This document shows positions 16,780 to 25,333 of a stretch of DNA of 64,000 bases, in pieces. The translations under genes and the position numbers were made by a program. Numbering within the stretch: position 1 is the first letter of the stretch; each line of letters begins with the position of its first letter. Below the pieces are notes generated by a model. It made no database searches. It saw only the letters and a list, made by a program, of their open reading frames with translations, and had not been told where the DNA came from. This DNA comes from Paenibacillus silagei (GTDB taxonomy: Bacteria > Bacillota > Bacilli > Paenibacillales > Paenibacillaceae): positions 186,001 through 250,000 of the forward strand of contig NZ_JAGGLV010000008.1 in NCBI RefSeq assembly GCF_017874735.1. The letters are read 5' to 3'.

Positions 16780-17673
16780 ATGACTATCCATCGCAAAATG
16801 TGGAGCGACAAGCTGACCGCCATATCACTGACGGTCATTGCTATGGTTGCATTCCTCGGCATTTGCGCGCCTTGGTTTGCTCCTCACAGCCCGGAGCAGG
16901 TCCATATGGAGCTGCGCTACGCGTCCCCGTCCTGGCAGTACCTGCTGGGCAATGATCATCTCGGACGCTGTGTCCTGTCCCGATTAATCTATGGCATTCG
17001 TCCCAGCGTACTCTGGGTTTTGGCTGCGCTTCTGGTCTCGCTGTCCTTCGGGGGGATTCTCGGAATTCTGGCTGGTTACTTCCGGGGGAAGACGGATCAG
17101 ATGATCATGAGAGTCTGCGACATCATGCTCTCCTTTCCCGGATACGTCATGTCACTGGCTGTAGTCGGTATATTGGGACCGGGAATCCAGAATATTCTGA
17201 TTGCCTTCGTGATCATGAAATGGGCCTGGTTTGCCCGCGTTATCCGTACCTCCGTAATGCAGTTTGCAGAAGCTGATTATGTCAGATTTGCTAAGGCGAT
17301 AGGGGTGGGCAACGCTGTGATTATTTGGAAGCACATCCTGCCTGTAGCGCTGCCGGATATCGCAGTGATCTCCAGCAGCGCTTTTGGAACCATGATCCTG
17401 CAGATTTCCGGGTTATCCTTTCTCGGTCTGGGCATTCAGGCTCCGCACGCAGAGTGGGGGATGATGCTGAATGAAGCAAGAGGGGTGATGTTCTCCCGGC
17501 CGGAGCTGATGCTGGCCCCGGGACTGGCGATCGTAATCGTAGTTTCGGCAGTTAATTTCTGCTCCGATGCCCTGCAAGCGGCACTCGACCCTAAGCTGCA
17601 AAAGAACACCCGCAAACCACTACGTGGCCAGGGGCTGTTCCCGGCCAAACCAAAAGGAGAAGAGGTGGCATAA
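16780..17673 (+). CDS. cntC: CntC-like ABC permease
   Basis: A 297-residue permease of the DppC/NikC type, partner of CntB. It has an N-terminal helix, the family signature HLLGNDHLGRCVLSRLIYGIRPSV (visible as LLGNDHLGRCVLSR), and the coupling loop EADYVRFAKAIGVGNAVII. Six membrane helices are expected. It begins one base after the cntB stop, with AAGGAG inside the end of cntB. Its stop codon overlaps the region where cntD translation is likely to begin. Confidence 0.9.
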   Translation: MTIHRKMWSDKLTAISLTVIAMVAFLGICAPWFAPHSPEQVHMELRYASPSWQYLLGNDHLGRCVLSRLIYGIRPSVLWVLAALLVSLSFGGILGILAGYFRGKTDQMIMRVCDIMLSFPGYVMSLAVVGILGPGIQNILIAFVIMKWAWFARVIRTSVMQFAEADYVRFAKAIGVGNAVIIWKHILPVALPDIAVISSSAFGTMILQISGLSFLGLGIQAPHAEWGMMLNEARGVMFSRPELMLAPGLAIVIVVSAVNFCSDALQAALDPKLQKNTRKPLRGQGLFPAKPKGEEVA

Positions 17674-17702
17674 CAATAGCGAACATACTGGATGTTTCGA
17701 AT

Positions 17703-18500
17703 TTGCGGATATGGGACCATACGACGGGCAAGGTAGTTGTCTATAACAGCTCCTTTCAGGTAAGTCAAGGGCGCTGTCTGGCTATTGTCGGAGAGAGCGG
17801 CAGCGGCAAGTCTGTCACCTGCCGGGCGATTATGAGATTGAATACCTTCAAGATGAGGCAGTCAGGGAATATACGGCTGAATGGGGTTGATCTCGCAGAG
17901 CTGTCTGAGGCGGATATGCGCAGGCACAGGGGAAGGCACCTGTGCCTGATTATGCAGAACGGCATGCGGGCGTTCGATCCTTCAAGCCCGGTCGGAAGCC
18001 ATTTCAGAGATACGCTCTGGCAGCATTATGGCTGGAGCCGGAGTCAGATCACGTCCAGAATGGCCAAGGCCATGGGGAGCGTCAGGCTGCAAGATCCGGT
18101 TGCGCTAATGAACAAATACCCGCATCAGCTATCTGGAGGGATGCTGCAGCGGATGATGATTGCGCTGGCGATTGTTCTGGAGCCCACACTGATTATTGCC
18201 GATGAGCCTACCTCGGCGCTGGACACACTGTCACAGTATGAAGTGATGGAACAATTGATAGCCCTGCGGGCGGAAACAGGCTGCGCTATGATCTTTGTCT
18301 CCCATGATCTGAGTCTTGTGCAGCGGATCGCTGACGATATCGTGGTGATGAGAGACGGCGAAATTCTGGAGCATGGAACGACGGCTGATATCTTCTCGGG
18401 AACTAGGCATGAGTATACAAGACATCTTCTGGAAGCGAAGCAGAGGCTGAACCGGAATTTCAGTAACAGGATGGGAGGACTTCAGCATGTTGACCGTTGA
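17703..18500 (+). CDS. cntD: CntD-like ABC ATPase (start codon uncertain)
   Basis: An ATPase of the oligopeptide/nickel importer type that powers CntBC. Walker A GESGSGKS, signature LSGGMLQRM, Walker B LIIADEPTSALD and H-loop VSHDLS are intact. The first conventional start is TTG 17703, but this removes the first β-strand expected in the family. In the same frame, ITIANILDVSNL begins at ATA 17670, overlapping the cntC stop and lying 11 nt after AAGGAG. An ATA start, or an ATA or CTG start slightly later, would restore a normal N-terminus. The next gene overlaps by 14 nt. Confidence 0.88.
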   Translation: MRIWDHTTGKVVVYNSSFQVSQGRCLAIVGESGSGKSVTCRAIMRLNTFKMRQSGNIRLNGVDLAELSEADMRRHRGRHLCLIMQNGMRAFDPSSPVGSHFRDTLWQHYGWSRSQITSRMAKAMGSVRLQDPVALMNKYPHQLSGGMLQRMMIALAIVLEPTLIIADEPTSALDTLSQYEVMEQLIALRAETGCAMIFVSHDLSLVQRIADDIVVMRDGEILEHGTTADIFSGTRHEYTRHLLEAKQRLNRNFSNRMGGLQHVDR

Positions 18501-19287
18501 TCAGGTGGAGAAATCCTACGGGGGTGCGGGAAGGTTATCCCGCAGAGGCAAGAAGGTATTACAGAATATAAGCTTTGTCGTGGAGGAAGATGAGGTGCTC
18601 GGCATTATCGGGGAGAGCGGCAGCGGCAAATCAACCCTGGGCCGTCTGCTGCTTGGCATCGAGAAGCCGGATAAGGGAACCCTTCATTTTGATGACAGAG
18701 ATATCGCAGCGCGGGCAGGCCGAAGGAGAATCAGTGCAGTATTTCAGGACTATACTTCTTCCATTCATCCCTACTATACGGTAGAGAAAGCACTGGCCGA
18801 GCCGCTTAAGCTGTACGGCTGGAAGGATGGGGACATCGGGCTGAGAATAGACTTCCTGCTGCGCCAGGTTGGACTGGATTCCTCTTACCGCAGCAAGTAT
18901 CCGCATGAATTATCCGGGGGAGAAGCGCAGAGGGTGTGTATTGCCAGAGCCATTTCCACAGAACCGAAGTGCATTGTGCTGGATGAAGCTGTCAGTTCGC
19001 TTGACGCCTCCGTCCAATTCCAGGTGCTGGAGCTGCTGAAGGAATTGAAGGCATCCTATGGCATAAGCTACATCTTCATCACTCACGATATCCAGGCAGC
19101 TGTCTATTTGTGTGACCGCTTGATGTTTATCCGCAGCGGACAGATTGAAGAGATTGTGTCAGCCCGGCAGTTAACCGAAGTCCGCTCGGAATACGCCGCA
19201 GCGATGCTGGACATGGCTTTAAGACTGGCCGGGCAGGGTGAAGCATCTAGTGCCGGCGGGGAACAACGGAAGGAGAGAATATGGTGA
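18487..19287 (+). CDS. cntF: CntF-like ABC ATPase
   Basis: The second ATPase of the metallophore importer, 266 residues. Walker A GESGSGKST, Q-loop VFQDYTSSIHP, signature LSGGEAQRV, Walker B CIVLDEAVSSLD and H-loop ITHDIQ are present. It has the DppF/OppF-like ASVQFQVLELL stretch. It overlaps cntD by 14 nt and cntE by 7 nt, consistent with coupled translation. GGGAGG lies before ATG 18487. Confidence 0.9.
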   Translation: MLTVDQVEKSYGGAGRLSRRGKKVLQNISFVVEEDEVLGIIGESGSGKSTLGRLLLGIEKPDKGTLHFDDRDIAARAGRRRISAVFQDYTSSIHPYYTVEKALAEPLKLYGWKDGDIGLRIDFLLRQVGLDSSYRSKYPHELSGGEAQRVCIARAISTEPKCIVLDEAVSSLDASVQFQVLELLKELKASYGISYIFITHDIQAAVYLCDRLMFIRSGQIEEIVSARQLTEVRSEYAAAMLDMALRLAGQGEASSAGGEQRKERIW

Positions 19288-20453
19288 AGGGAGCCTTGGC
19301 TTGTCCCTTTCTTCGTTTATATACATTAACACTCTTGTATTTCAGTGCGAACTCCATTCTGAACGTAATCATTCCCTTAAAAGGAGAATCCCTGGGAGCC
19401 AGCAATTCGGCCATTGGTATCGTGATGGGAGCATATTTGTTTACCACTATGTTCCTACGTCCCTGGGCGGGCCAGGTCATTCATCAGTGGGGACCTTTTA
19501 AAGTCCTCCGTGTCATTCTTGTGGTTAATGCAATAGCCTTATCTTTGTATACCTTTACCGGATTAGGTGGCTTTTTCCTCGCCCGGATGCTGCAGGGGGT
19601 ATGCACAGCTTTTTTCTCAATGTCTCTGCAGCTAGGGATCATTGATGCTTTGCCGGAGAAGGACCGCTCACAAGGCATTTCTATGTATTCGCTTTGTGCA
19701 TCGATGCCCGGTGTGATAGGCCCTTTACTCGCGGTGAACATCTGGGAAGCGGGGGAGATGAGCACATTCACAGCGGTGCTGATTGGAATAGCAGTACTCA
19801 CAGGAGTTGTAGGATTCAGCGCAACGATGAAGACGGGAGCAGATCACCGGCCCATTGTTCAGAAATCCGGTATGTGGGGATCATTTGGCCAGCTTGTGAC
19901 CAATCCGGATTTATTCCGTTGCAGTGTGCTGATGCTGGCGGCATCGATTGTATTTGGCGCAGTAACCACCTTCATCCCTTTGTATGCGGCTGAGATTGAT
20001 CATGGCAGTGCGGCCGTGTATTTAATGCTGCAGGCAGCCATGATTGTCGCCGCACGATTTTTTTTGCGCAAAAGAATCCCTTCAGACGGGCAATGGCACC
20101 CTGCATTTGTAACATGGATTATGACGGCGCTCACGGTGGCGTCCTTATGCACTGGATTGTCTTCGATCAGCGGATTTGCCGTATTTTATTGCGGCGCCTT
20201 ATTCATGGGATTAGCCCAGGCGTTGCTGTACCCTACCTTAACAAGCTACTTGACATTTGTACTCCCGGAGCTTAACCGTAACGTGTTGATCGGCTTGTTT
20301 ATTGCAATGGCGGATCTCGGCGTATCGCTTGGCGGAGTACTAATGGGACCGGTTGCGGATTGGTTATCCTATGCTTGGATGTACTATGTCTGTGCAGTAT
20401 TAGGCGGTTTGTTATTGATATTTGTATATTGCAAGAGGGCTCAAGAGAGCTAA
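19281..20453 (+). CDS. cntE: CntE-like MFS exporter of the opine metallophore
   Basis: A 390-residue major facilitator with about 12 membrane helices. A conserved loop after the second helix reads RPWAGQVIHQWGPFKVLR, the MFS A-motif region, and a second copy of the loop is weaker. The end-of-operon position after cntF matches S. aureus cntE, which exports staphylopine, so it probably secretes the freshly made metallophore. The ribosome-binding site AAGGAGAG precedes ATG 19281. No terminator hairpin is obvious just after it; the convergent YeiH remnant begins 4 nt downstream. Confidence 0.88.
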   Translation: MVKGALACPFLRLYTLTLLYFSANSILNVIIPLKGESLGASNSAIGIVMGAYLFTTMFLRPWAGQVIHQWGPFKVLRVILVVNAIALSLYTFTGLGGFFLARMLQGVCTAFFSMSLQLGIIDALPEKDRSQGISMYSLCASMPGVIGPLLAVNIWEAGEMSTFTAVLIGIAVLTGVVGFSATMKTGADHRPIVQKSGMWGSFGQLVTNPDLFRCSVLMLAASIVFGAVTTFIPLYAAEIDHGSAAVYLMLQAAMIVAARFFLRKRIPSDGQWHPAFVTWIMTALTVASLCTGLSSISGFAVFYCGALFMGLAQALLYPTLTSYLTFVLPELNRNVLIGLFIAMADLGVSLGGVLMGPVADWLSYAWMYYVCAVLGGLLLIFVYCKRAQES

Positions 20454-20456
20454 TGA

Positions 20457-20967
20457 TTAATCTAATCTCCAAATCTTCACCAGCAGGAAGCCTAACCCGG
20501 ATAGCAGGACAGAGCCGATCAAGCCGGCTCCAAATGCCCCCAGGCCCAGGCGTCTAAAAGCAGCCATATCCACATTCAAGCCGAGTCCGGCCATCGCCAT
20601 GGCAATGAGGAAATAAGCGGCTAATACAAGCTTATCCGTGATTGCTTCAGGGATGATCTGAAGGGTGTTGACGGTACTCATCAGCAGGAAGACCAGGATT
20701 CAATTGGCGTTCTTTGCGGTTGGCCCAGACTCCGATAATCACAGCGATCGGCACCAGCATGGTGACACGGGTTAATTTGACGTTAACAGCCAGGTCAACC
20801 GCCTGCTTGCCTGCCGGGCGGGTTGCTGCTATCACATGAGCAATTTCATGGAGCGTGCCACCTGAGAAGATGCCGTGCGGTAGCCCAGCGGAGTCAGGGT
20901 AAGGACGGGATGCCAAGATTAAATCAAGTAATGTACATAAATTAACTCCAGGATTGGTATGATTCAC
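20457..20967 (-). pseudogene. Broken YeiH-family (UPF0324) transporter, C-terminal part
   Basis: Two consecutive minus-strand frames, 20647-20967 and 20457-20681, together read like the C-terminal third of a YeiH-type putative sulfate exporter. The first holds [19 protein letters not shown] and [25 protein letters not shown]. The second holds AMAMAGLGLNVDMAAFRRLG. A frameshift lies near 20680-20710, and the N-terminal about 200 residues expected of the family are missing. The gene is therefore dead by truncation and frameshift. Part of the lost sequence was probably removed when the neighbouring integrase-related insertion happened. Confidence 0.75.
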
Positions 20968-21086
20968 TTTTCAATACTACTTCTTCACAAAACCCGTATT
21001 TTGTACATATGTATAAGACGATCTTCGATCCTTGTTATAGGCCTACATGTCTGTGTTGTTTGTTTGATTGACACAAAGTCCCCTTA

Positions 21087-21275
21087 TTAACTCTTTCCAA
21101 GGGAAAATCTTTGGAGTTTGGTACTACATAATCTAATTACCTCTGTGATATCGAGATTACCGAGCTCTTGCATCAACATTTTGTGCTGAAGGGCGTGTGC
21201 TTTTAAAGTTCTCGTACTGAATTCTTGAATACGCTTGTCAGCTTCATATAACCTCCACAACTCACTTAATTGCAT
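21087..21275 (-). pseudogene. N-terminal stub of a tyrosine recombinase/integrase
   Basis: A frame of about 62 residues starts at ATG 21275 after a perfect GGGAGG. It begins MQLSELWRLYEADKRIQEFS and continues RTLKAHALQHKMLMQELGNLDITEV, the pattern of the SAM-like core-binding domain of phage-type integrases. The catalytic domain with the Arg-His-Arg-Tyr residues is absent, and the reading frame decays after ITEV. It is therefore a remnant of a mobile element integrase. It lies between the broken YeiH gene and a hypothetical gene, inside a scar-rich stretch. Confidence 0.65.
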
Positions 21276-21451
21276 AACAAAACCTCCCATTAGAAGCGAT
21301 TAAATCTAGTTTGCTTCTAAGGAGAAGTTTTAATAATCAGCTGGTGCGTGTTGAACTAGCATTTCCCGTTAGCGCAATGACTTGGAAATACCAATTGAGT
21401 AGCGTTCCCACCTTCGCGAACCTTCATGGGCTTTAATCTTCTCTTTCTCGA

Positions 21452-21967
21452 CTAATCCACAATTACTAAGTTTTCATAATTTGAGCCATCGCCGATGTTA
21501 TCAGCGGACAACCATTCAAAATAGCTTAATCCTAGTTTCTTTGCGATAAAATAAGCTGGCGGCTCTTCACCAACATATTTCACTAAATCAAAAGCTTTTT
21601 CCACGTCTTCAATTGAATTACCCTGCTTCATAATTAATTCTCTAAGTAGAACCATATCGAGCTCATCTTTCTGAATAATTAGTTCATCAGTCCAATCGCA
21701 TTTATATGTAGATATGATTTCATCCTTCTCAAAAATGGATAGTTCCCATCCGTGATCTTCCATATATGAATAATGAACTAATAAGCCTGGATTTAATGAT
21801 ACAATCGATTTACGGATACCAAATGCCGGTCCCTTAACAATAAAAGTCACCCAACCATTAGACTCAGGGAAAACAAATCCTTTATTGTTTGAAGCTCTAA
21901 TTAATTCAACGACTTTTTGCTGATCGCTTGTCTGCAAATGATAACTTGCACTAAATTCGCTCATCAT
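21452..21967 (-). CDS. Hypothetical protein, soluble, acidic
   Basis: A 171-residue protein with no signal peptide or membrane segment. The site AGGAGCTGA precedes two adjacent ATGs, at 21967 and 21964. The N-terminal half looks like an α/β domain with alternating β-strands (WVTFIVKGPAFG, GLLVHYSYMEDHGWELSIFEKDEIISTY). The C-terminal half is helical (LRELIMKQGNSIEDVEKAFDL). Composition is more AT-rich than its neighbours, suggesting transfer. It could be an immunity-type or regulatory protein of an accessory element, but I do not recognise the family. Confidence 0.6.
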   Translation of the reverse strand: MMSEFSASYHLQTSDQQKVVELIRASNNKGFVFPESNGWVTFIVKGPAFGIRKSIVSLNPGLLVHYSYMEDHGWELSIFEKDEIISTYKCDWTDELIIQKDELDMVLLRELIMKQGNSIEDVEKAFDLVKYVGEEPPAYFIAKKLGLSYFEWLSADNIGDGSNYENLVIVD

Positions 21968-22273
21968 TCAGCTCCTATTGAGTTTTTTTATAGCGTACCA
22001 CCACGTTCTCTTTTAATCAAAACATTGGAAATAGCCATTATGTAGAGTATTCGCGAAATCATTATGCTATCCTGCCCGTCAGCTTAATGAAACACTGGAA
22101 GTCTAATACTTTATTTTCTTTTGACAGTTTGCTGTTTCATTAGCCATTCCCCATGGTTGGTGTTTGCAGAGAATGGGAGAATATGCATCTTATTTATGTT
22201 TCAAATGTTAAAAGAGACGACACATTGTGCCGCCTCCATTACATATGTTCACTTTGCTGTCTGTATACAACGG

Positions 22274-23752
22274 TTATCCCATAAAAAACTCAAACAAATC
22301 TTCATCAGTCCGCAAAATTCTGGACTCCTCCACACCCAGCTCCACTGCCAAATCCACGGAAGCAGCGGCCAGTACTGCCGAATTCGCCTTCACATCGAAG
22401 GCTGCATCAATAAGTGAATGATAACGGCTGTAAGTCTGGTTAATCCGGGTAATGATCTCTTGATATGCCTGATCGACTTTTGCCAGTAAGGAATCTGTGT
22501 AAGCATCAAGCATACACTTTAATTCCTGCTCCCTTGCCTCAAGCTTCCCCTTGGCGAAACCCCACACCAGGTTAGCTGTTACTGTTCCGACAATGGAACC
22601 CAGCACCGGAACCGGAATCAGCATCTGGCCGATGGCTCCCCCTGTTGCCGCAATGCCCGCTTCGATACAGAGTACCTGACCTTGTGTAACAAATTCGTCC
22701 ATGGAGATTTGCTCCTGCTCTAGATCAGCCATCAAGGAAGACAATCCCATCATGGCACTCGCGACTGCTCCGGCGAATGGAGCAGAGAGTGACGTCAGAT
22801 TGGTCAGTGCATAAATCGTTCCGGCCGTAACGCCTGCCTTCGCTCCATCAAGCCCGATCTCCTGCCAATCCTCATGTTCAAACTCGTGAAGCTTCTTCCC
22901 CTCCTTCACCTTACGGTAAATGGCGGTAACTGCGGATAAGGAAGCGGAAACAGCAGCAGCCGTACCCGCTGCTTTGACTCCTTCCCTGATGGAAGGCGAC
23001 TTTTGCGCTTCAATCTGCTTCACTTTTTCTTTCCCGTCCTGACGGATGTCTTTTTGGATACGCCGATTCTCATCCACAAGCTGGTCCTGAACCTTGGTGA
23101 CCGTCTCGCCTGCTTTACCCAGCTGGACTTCACTATATTCCGAGATAGAAGGCTTAACTACATTCTGGAAGCTCCGGCCGGTACGCTGTTCAAGCTCCTC
23201 CACCTTCTTAAGAATGGCCCGGACAGATTTCTCGTTTAAGCCTGCCGGCATACTGCCGGAGCGGATAGTCTGAATAATCTCGTATTGTTCCTTCGGAATC
23301 GAGTAGTCCATCGATAAATTTTCATATTTATCAAAATGCTCCAGCACATGCTTGAGTGTATTATTGGTACCGTTGATAAACTTCGACTGGACCTTAACAC
23401 CTTTTAGAATAAAGTCCTCCGGCGCTGTTCTTCCAACCCCTTCAAAGGTAGCTACCTCCGGGTTTCCGTGCAATGCTGCCCGAGCATTGCGAACATGCAC
23501 TTCCATTTGTTCCGCCACTTCTCCATGCTTCGTCTGCCCGGACCCCAAGATATTATCCGGCTTTGCAAGGAACTGGCGCATTTTTTGCATATGACCCAAG
23601 GCATTTTCAAAAAAAGACTCTTGTTGTCCCTGAGCTGCCAGCACATCCCTGACAGTCTGATCAATCTTACGTGCCGCAGCTTCCTGCTTCCAGTCATTAA
23701 ATGCGCCAATACCGACAGCAGTTATCTGGTTCTTCCATACCTGTGAAGCCAT
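22274..23752 (-). CDS. Glycine-zipper membrane protein, partner B of a two-gene unit
   Basis: A 492-residue protein of unknown function. The N-terminal about 240 residues are charged and helical, with a likely coiled coil near 150-240 (ILKKVEELEQRTGRSF, ENRRIQKDIRQDGKEKVKQ). Two glycine/alanine-rich hydrophobic patches follow: VKAAGTAAAVSASLSAVTAIY with AGVTAGTIYALTNL, and AGIAATGGAIGQMLIPVPV with LGSIVGTVTANLVWG. A charged C-terminal helix closes the protein. The ATG at 23752 lies 1 nt after the partner's stop codon, so the two are probably co-translated. No signal peptide is present, so insertion into a membrane would be from the inside or after assembly. Confidence 0.75.
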   Translation of the reverse strand: MASQVWKNQITAVGIGAFNDWKQEAAARKIDQTVRDVLAAQGQQESFFENALGHMQKMRQFLAKPDNILGSGQTKHGEVAEQMEVHVRNARAALHGNPEVATFEGVGRTAPEDFILKGVKVQSKFINGTNNTLKHVLEHFDKYENLSMDYSIPKEQYEIIQTIRSGSMPAGLNEKSVRAILKKVEELEQRTGRSFQNVVKPSISEYSEVQLGKAGETVTKVQDQLVDENRRIQKDIRQDGKEKVKQIEAQKSPSIREGVKAAGTAAAVSASLSAVTAIYRKVKEGKKLHEFEHEDWQEIGLDGAKAGVTAGTIYALTNLTSLSAPFAGAVASAMMGLSSLMADLEQEQISMDEFVTQGQVLCIEAGIAATGGAIGQMLIPVPVLGSIVGTVTANLVWGFAKGKLEAREQELKCMLDAYTDSLLAKVDQAYQEIITRINQTYSRYHSLIDAAFDVKANSAVLAAASVDLAVELGVEESRILRTDEDLFEFFMG

Positions 23753-23753
23753 C

Positions 23754-24605
23754 TTATTTGCCGACTTCCTTCATGAACAACGCTGACATGCTTTCTGTAT
23801 TATTAATGATCGCCCGCAGGATATCCCGTTGGTCCTGGCTGAACTCGGTATAGGACCGGATCGATCTGGCAGTACCGGTAAAGGTCAGCAGACTCTGTTC
23901 CAGACCGATTGCCAGCTTCTGCGTGGATTCCTTCAAGTGTACAATCTCAGCATCAGTAGCCTCCAGCACCCTAGTGGCTTTAACAATCTCCACCCGCTCT
24001 TTATCCGCTTTGATCGCTGCATCCTTGTTCTTCTTGCTGGCAAGGAAACCGCCGGCTGCAAGACTCACAGCGCCAACGCCCCAGCCGACCGGTCCTGCCA
24101 AGGCAAGAAGGGCACTGCCGCCTGCCATACCACCGCCGCCCGCAGCAAGTGCACCGCCGCCCAACCAGGCTAGAGCCGCATTAGTTGCTGCTGCTCCCGT
24201 CAGTCCGGAGATAGCAGCGCCTGTTGAAGCTGTGCCGAAGGTAGTCGCAATTGCCATCGCTGCCGTCGGTGCTAGTGCAGCTGTTGCTACACCAGCTGCT
24301 ACGCCTGCTGCCGCGCCGCCTCCGGCCAGCTTAATCATTGTTTTTTCATCATAGGAAATTTCACTCAACGCCTTAAAGCTGGCCAGATTAACACGAACCT
24401 GCTCAATGCTTTTGGCAAACTCCTTTGGCGTGTTGGCAAGTGTATTAATATAAGCCTCCACTTTTTTAATAACATCGGTGCCGTAAGTGCGAACATTATG
24501 TAGTTTGATTGCATTTCCTTTTACCTTTTCAGAAGAAACCTCATATTTGCGCAGTGCCGATTTCAGCTTCTCGATAGCTTCTTTCTTCAAAGAGCTGTTT
24601 AGCAT
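23754..24605 (-). CDS. Glycine-zipper membrane protein, partner A of a two-gene unit
   Basis: A 283-residue protein of unknown function. An N-terminal helical region (1-90, LKKEAIEKLKSALRKYEVSS) precedes a very Gly/Ala-rich hydrophobic centre from about 92 to 190, which contains several GxxxG/AxxxG zippers (GGGAAAGVAAGVATAAL, LGGGALAAGGGGMAGGS). A charged coiled-coil tail follows (about 190-240). This layout, amphipathic helices around a flexible hydrophobic hairpin, resembles α-helical pore-forming or membrane-remodelling proteins, but no family match was made. AAAAAGGAG lies 10 nt before ATG 24605. The companion gene follows immediately. Confidence 0.75.
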   Translation of the reverse strand: MLNSSLKKEAIEKLKSALRKYEVSSEKVKGNAIKLHNVRTYGTDVIKKVEAYINTLANTPKEFAKSIEQVRVNLASFKALSEISYDEKTMIKLAGGGAAAGVAAGVATAALAPTAAMAIATTFGTASTGAAISGLTGAAATNAALAWLGGGALAAGGGGMAGGSALLALAGPVGWGVGAVSLAAGGFLASKKNKDAAIKADKERVEIVKATRVLEATDAEIVHLKESTQKLAIGLEQSLLTFTGTARSIRSYTEFSQDQRDILRAIINNTESMSALFMKEVGK

Positions 24606-24729
24606 GATAGATTACTCCTTTTTTATATTAATCTGGGTCTTTTTACATAGTAATATATTTCATCCTGATCGTCTGTCGTATATTGTCGGGAGAATATTAT
24701 TATATTCATGGCGTTAAACCTATCTCTGT

Positions 24730-24996
24730 TTTCTTGCTAAATGCAAAAGAGACTCCAGCTCTTTATCTCGAAAGGTGTCCATGGATGATGGAAAGCGGCG
24801 TCTTTAATTCATGTGAAGCATCTTCAATAAACTGCTGCTGCCGGAACGCTTGCTTCAGGCTGTTCATCAGCTCGTTGAACATCAGCGACAGCTCGGTCAT
24901 TTCATCATGCTGATTGGTAATCTGCCCCCTTTCCTTCACTCCGTTTTCTCTGTTCCGTTTCATCGTACTGATCATGGAATTGATGGGATTAAGCAA
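24730..24996 (-). pseudogene. Fragment of a sensor histidine kinase (HAMP and phosphoacceptor region)
   Basis: The fragment MTELSLMFNELMNSLKQAF is HAMP-like and FIEDASHELKTPLSIIHGHLS is the HisKA H-box with its phospho-accepting His. A stop follows HLSR, and traces of the next helix (LESLLHLARKQR) can be read further on in another frame. Sensor domain, most of HAMP and the ATPase domain are missing. No response regulator is nearby. Confidence 0.75.
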
Positions 24997-25104
24997 TTAG
25001 AACGCAAACAGCCTCCCCCCGATCAGACTATCCAGCTTTTCTTTTGATTAGTATACGTAAATAATTGTTTAACAAACTGCTCTTAAACTATATTCATAAA
25101 AATA

Positions 25105-25132
25105 AAGCCGTCCTGAGATTTCAGGACGGCTT
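25105..25132 (-). terminator. Strong hairpin, terminator-like on the minus strand
   Basis: Twelve-base perfect arms AAGCCGTCCTGA (25105-25116) and TCAGGACGGCTT (25121-25132) with a GATT loop. On the minus strand it is followed by a T-rich run. Confidence 0.6.
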
Positions 25133-25182
25133 ATGATGGCTGGGTTATTGTTCCAATTTTACTATCAGACAACTTCATAACT

Positions 25183-25252
25183 TTAATGTGTACTTCACAT
25201 CTTTAATGTCACTGGACAACTAATATTAATGTCAAGTTACAAACATTAATGT
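25183..25252. repeat. Four TTAATGT iterons, possible insertion-sequence end
   Basis: The heptamer TTAATGT occurs at 25183, 25203, 25226 and 25246, spaced 20, 23 and 20 bp, each inside a partly conserved longer unit, with CACTGGACAAC between the second and third. Multiple short repeats at a terminus are known for IS21-family elements. No transposase gene is present, so this would be a relic end. Confidence 0.3.
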
Positions 25253-25333
25253 ATCTGAACAATAGATTTCATTATTTGAAGTAGATGACTTGTAATTAAA
25301 CGATATATTTACAAATGAAAGTAGACCAGGAGC

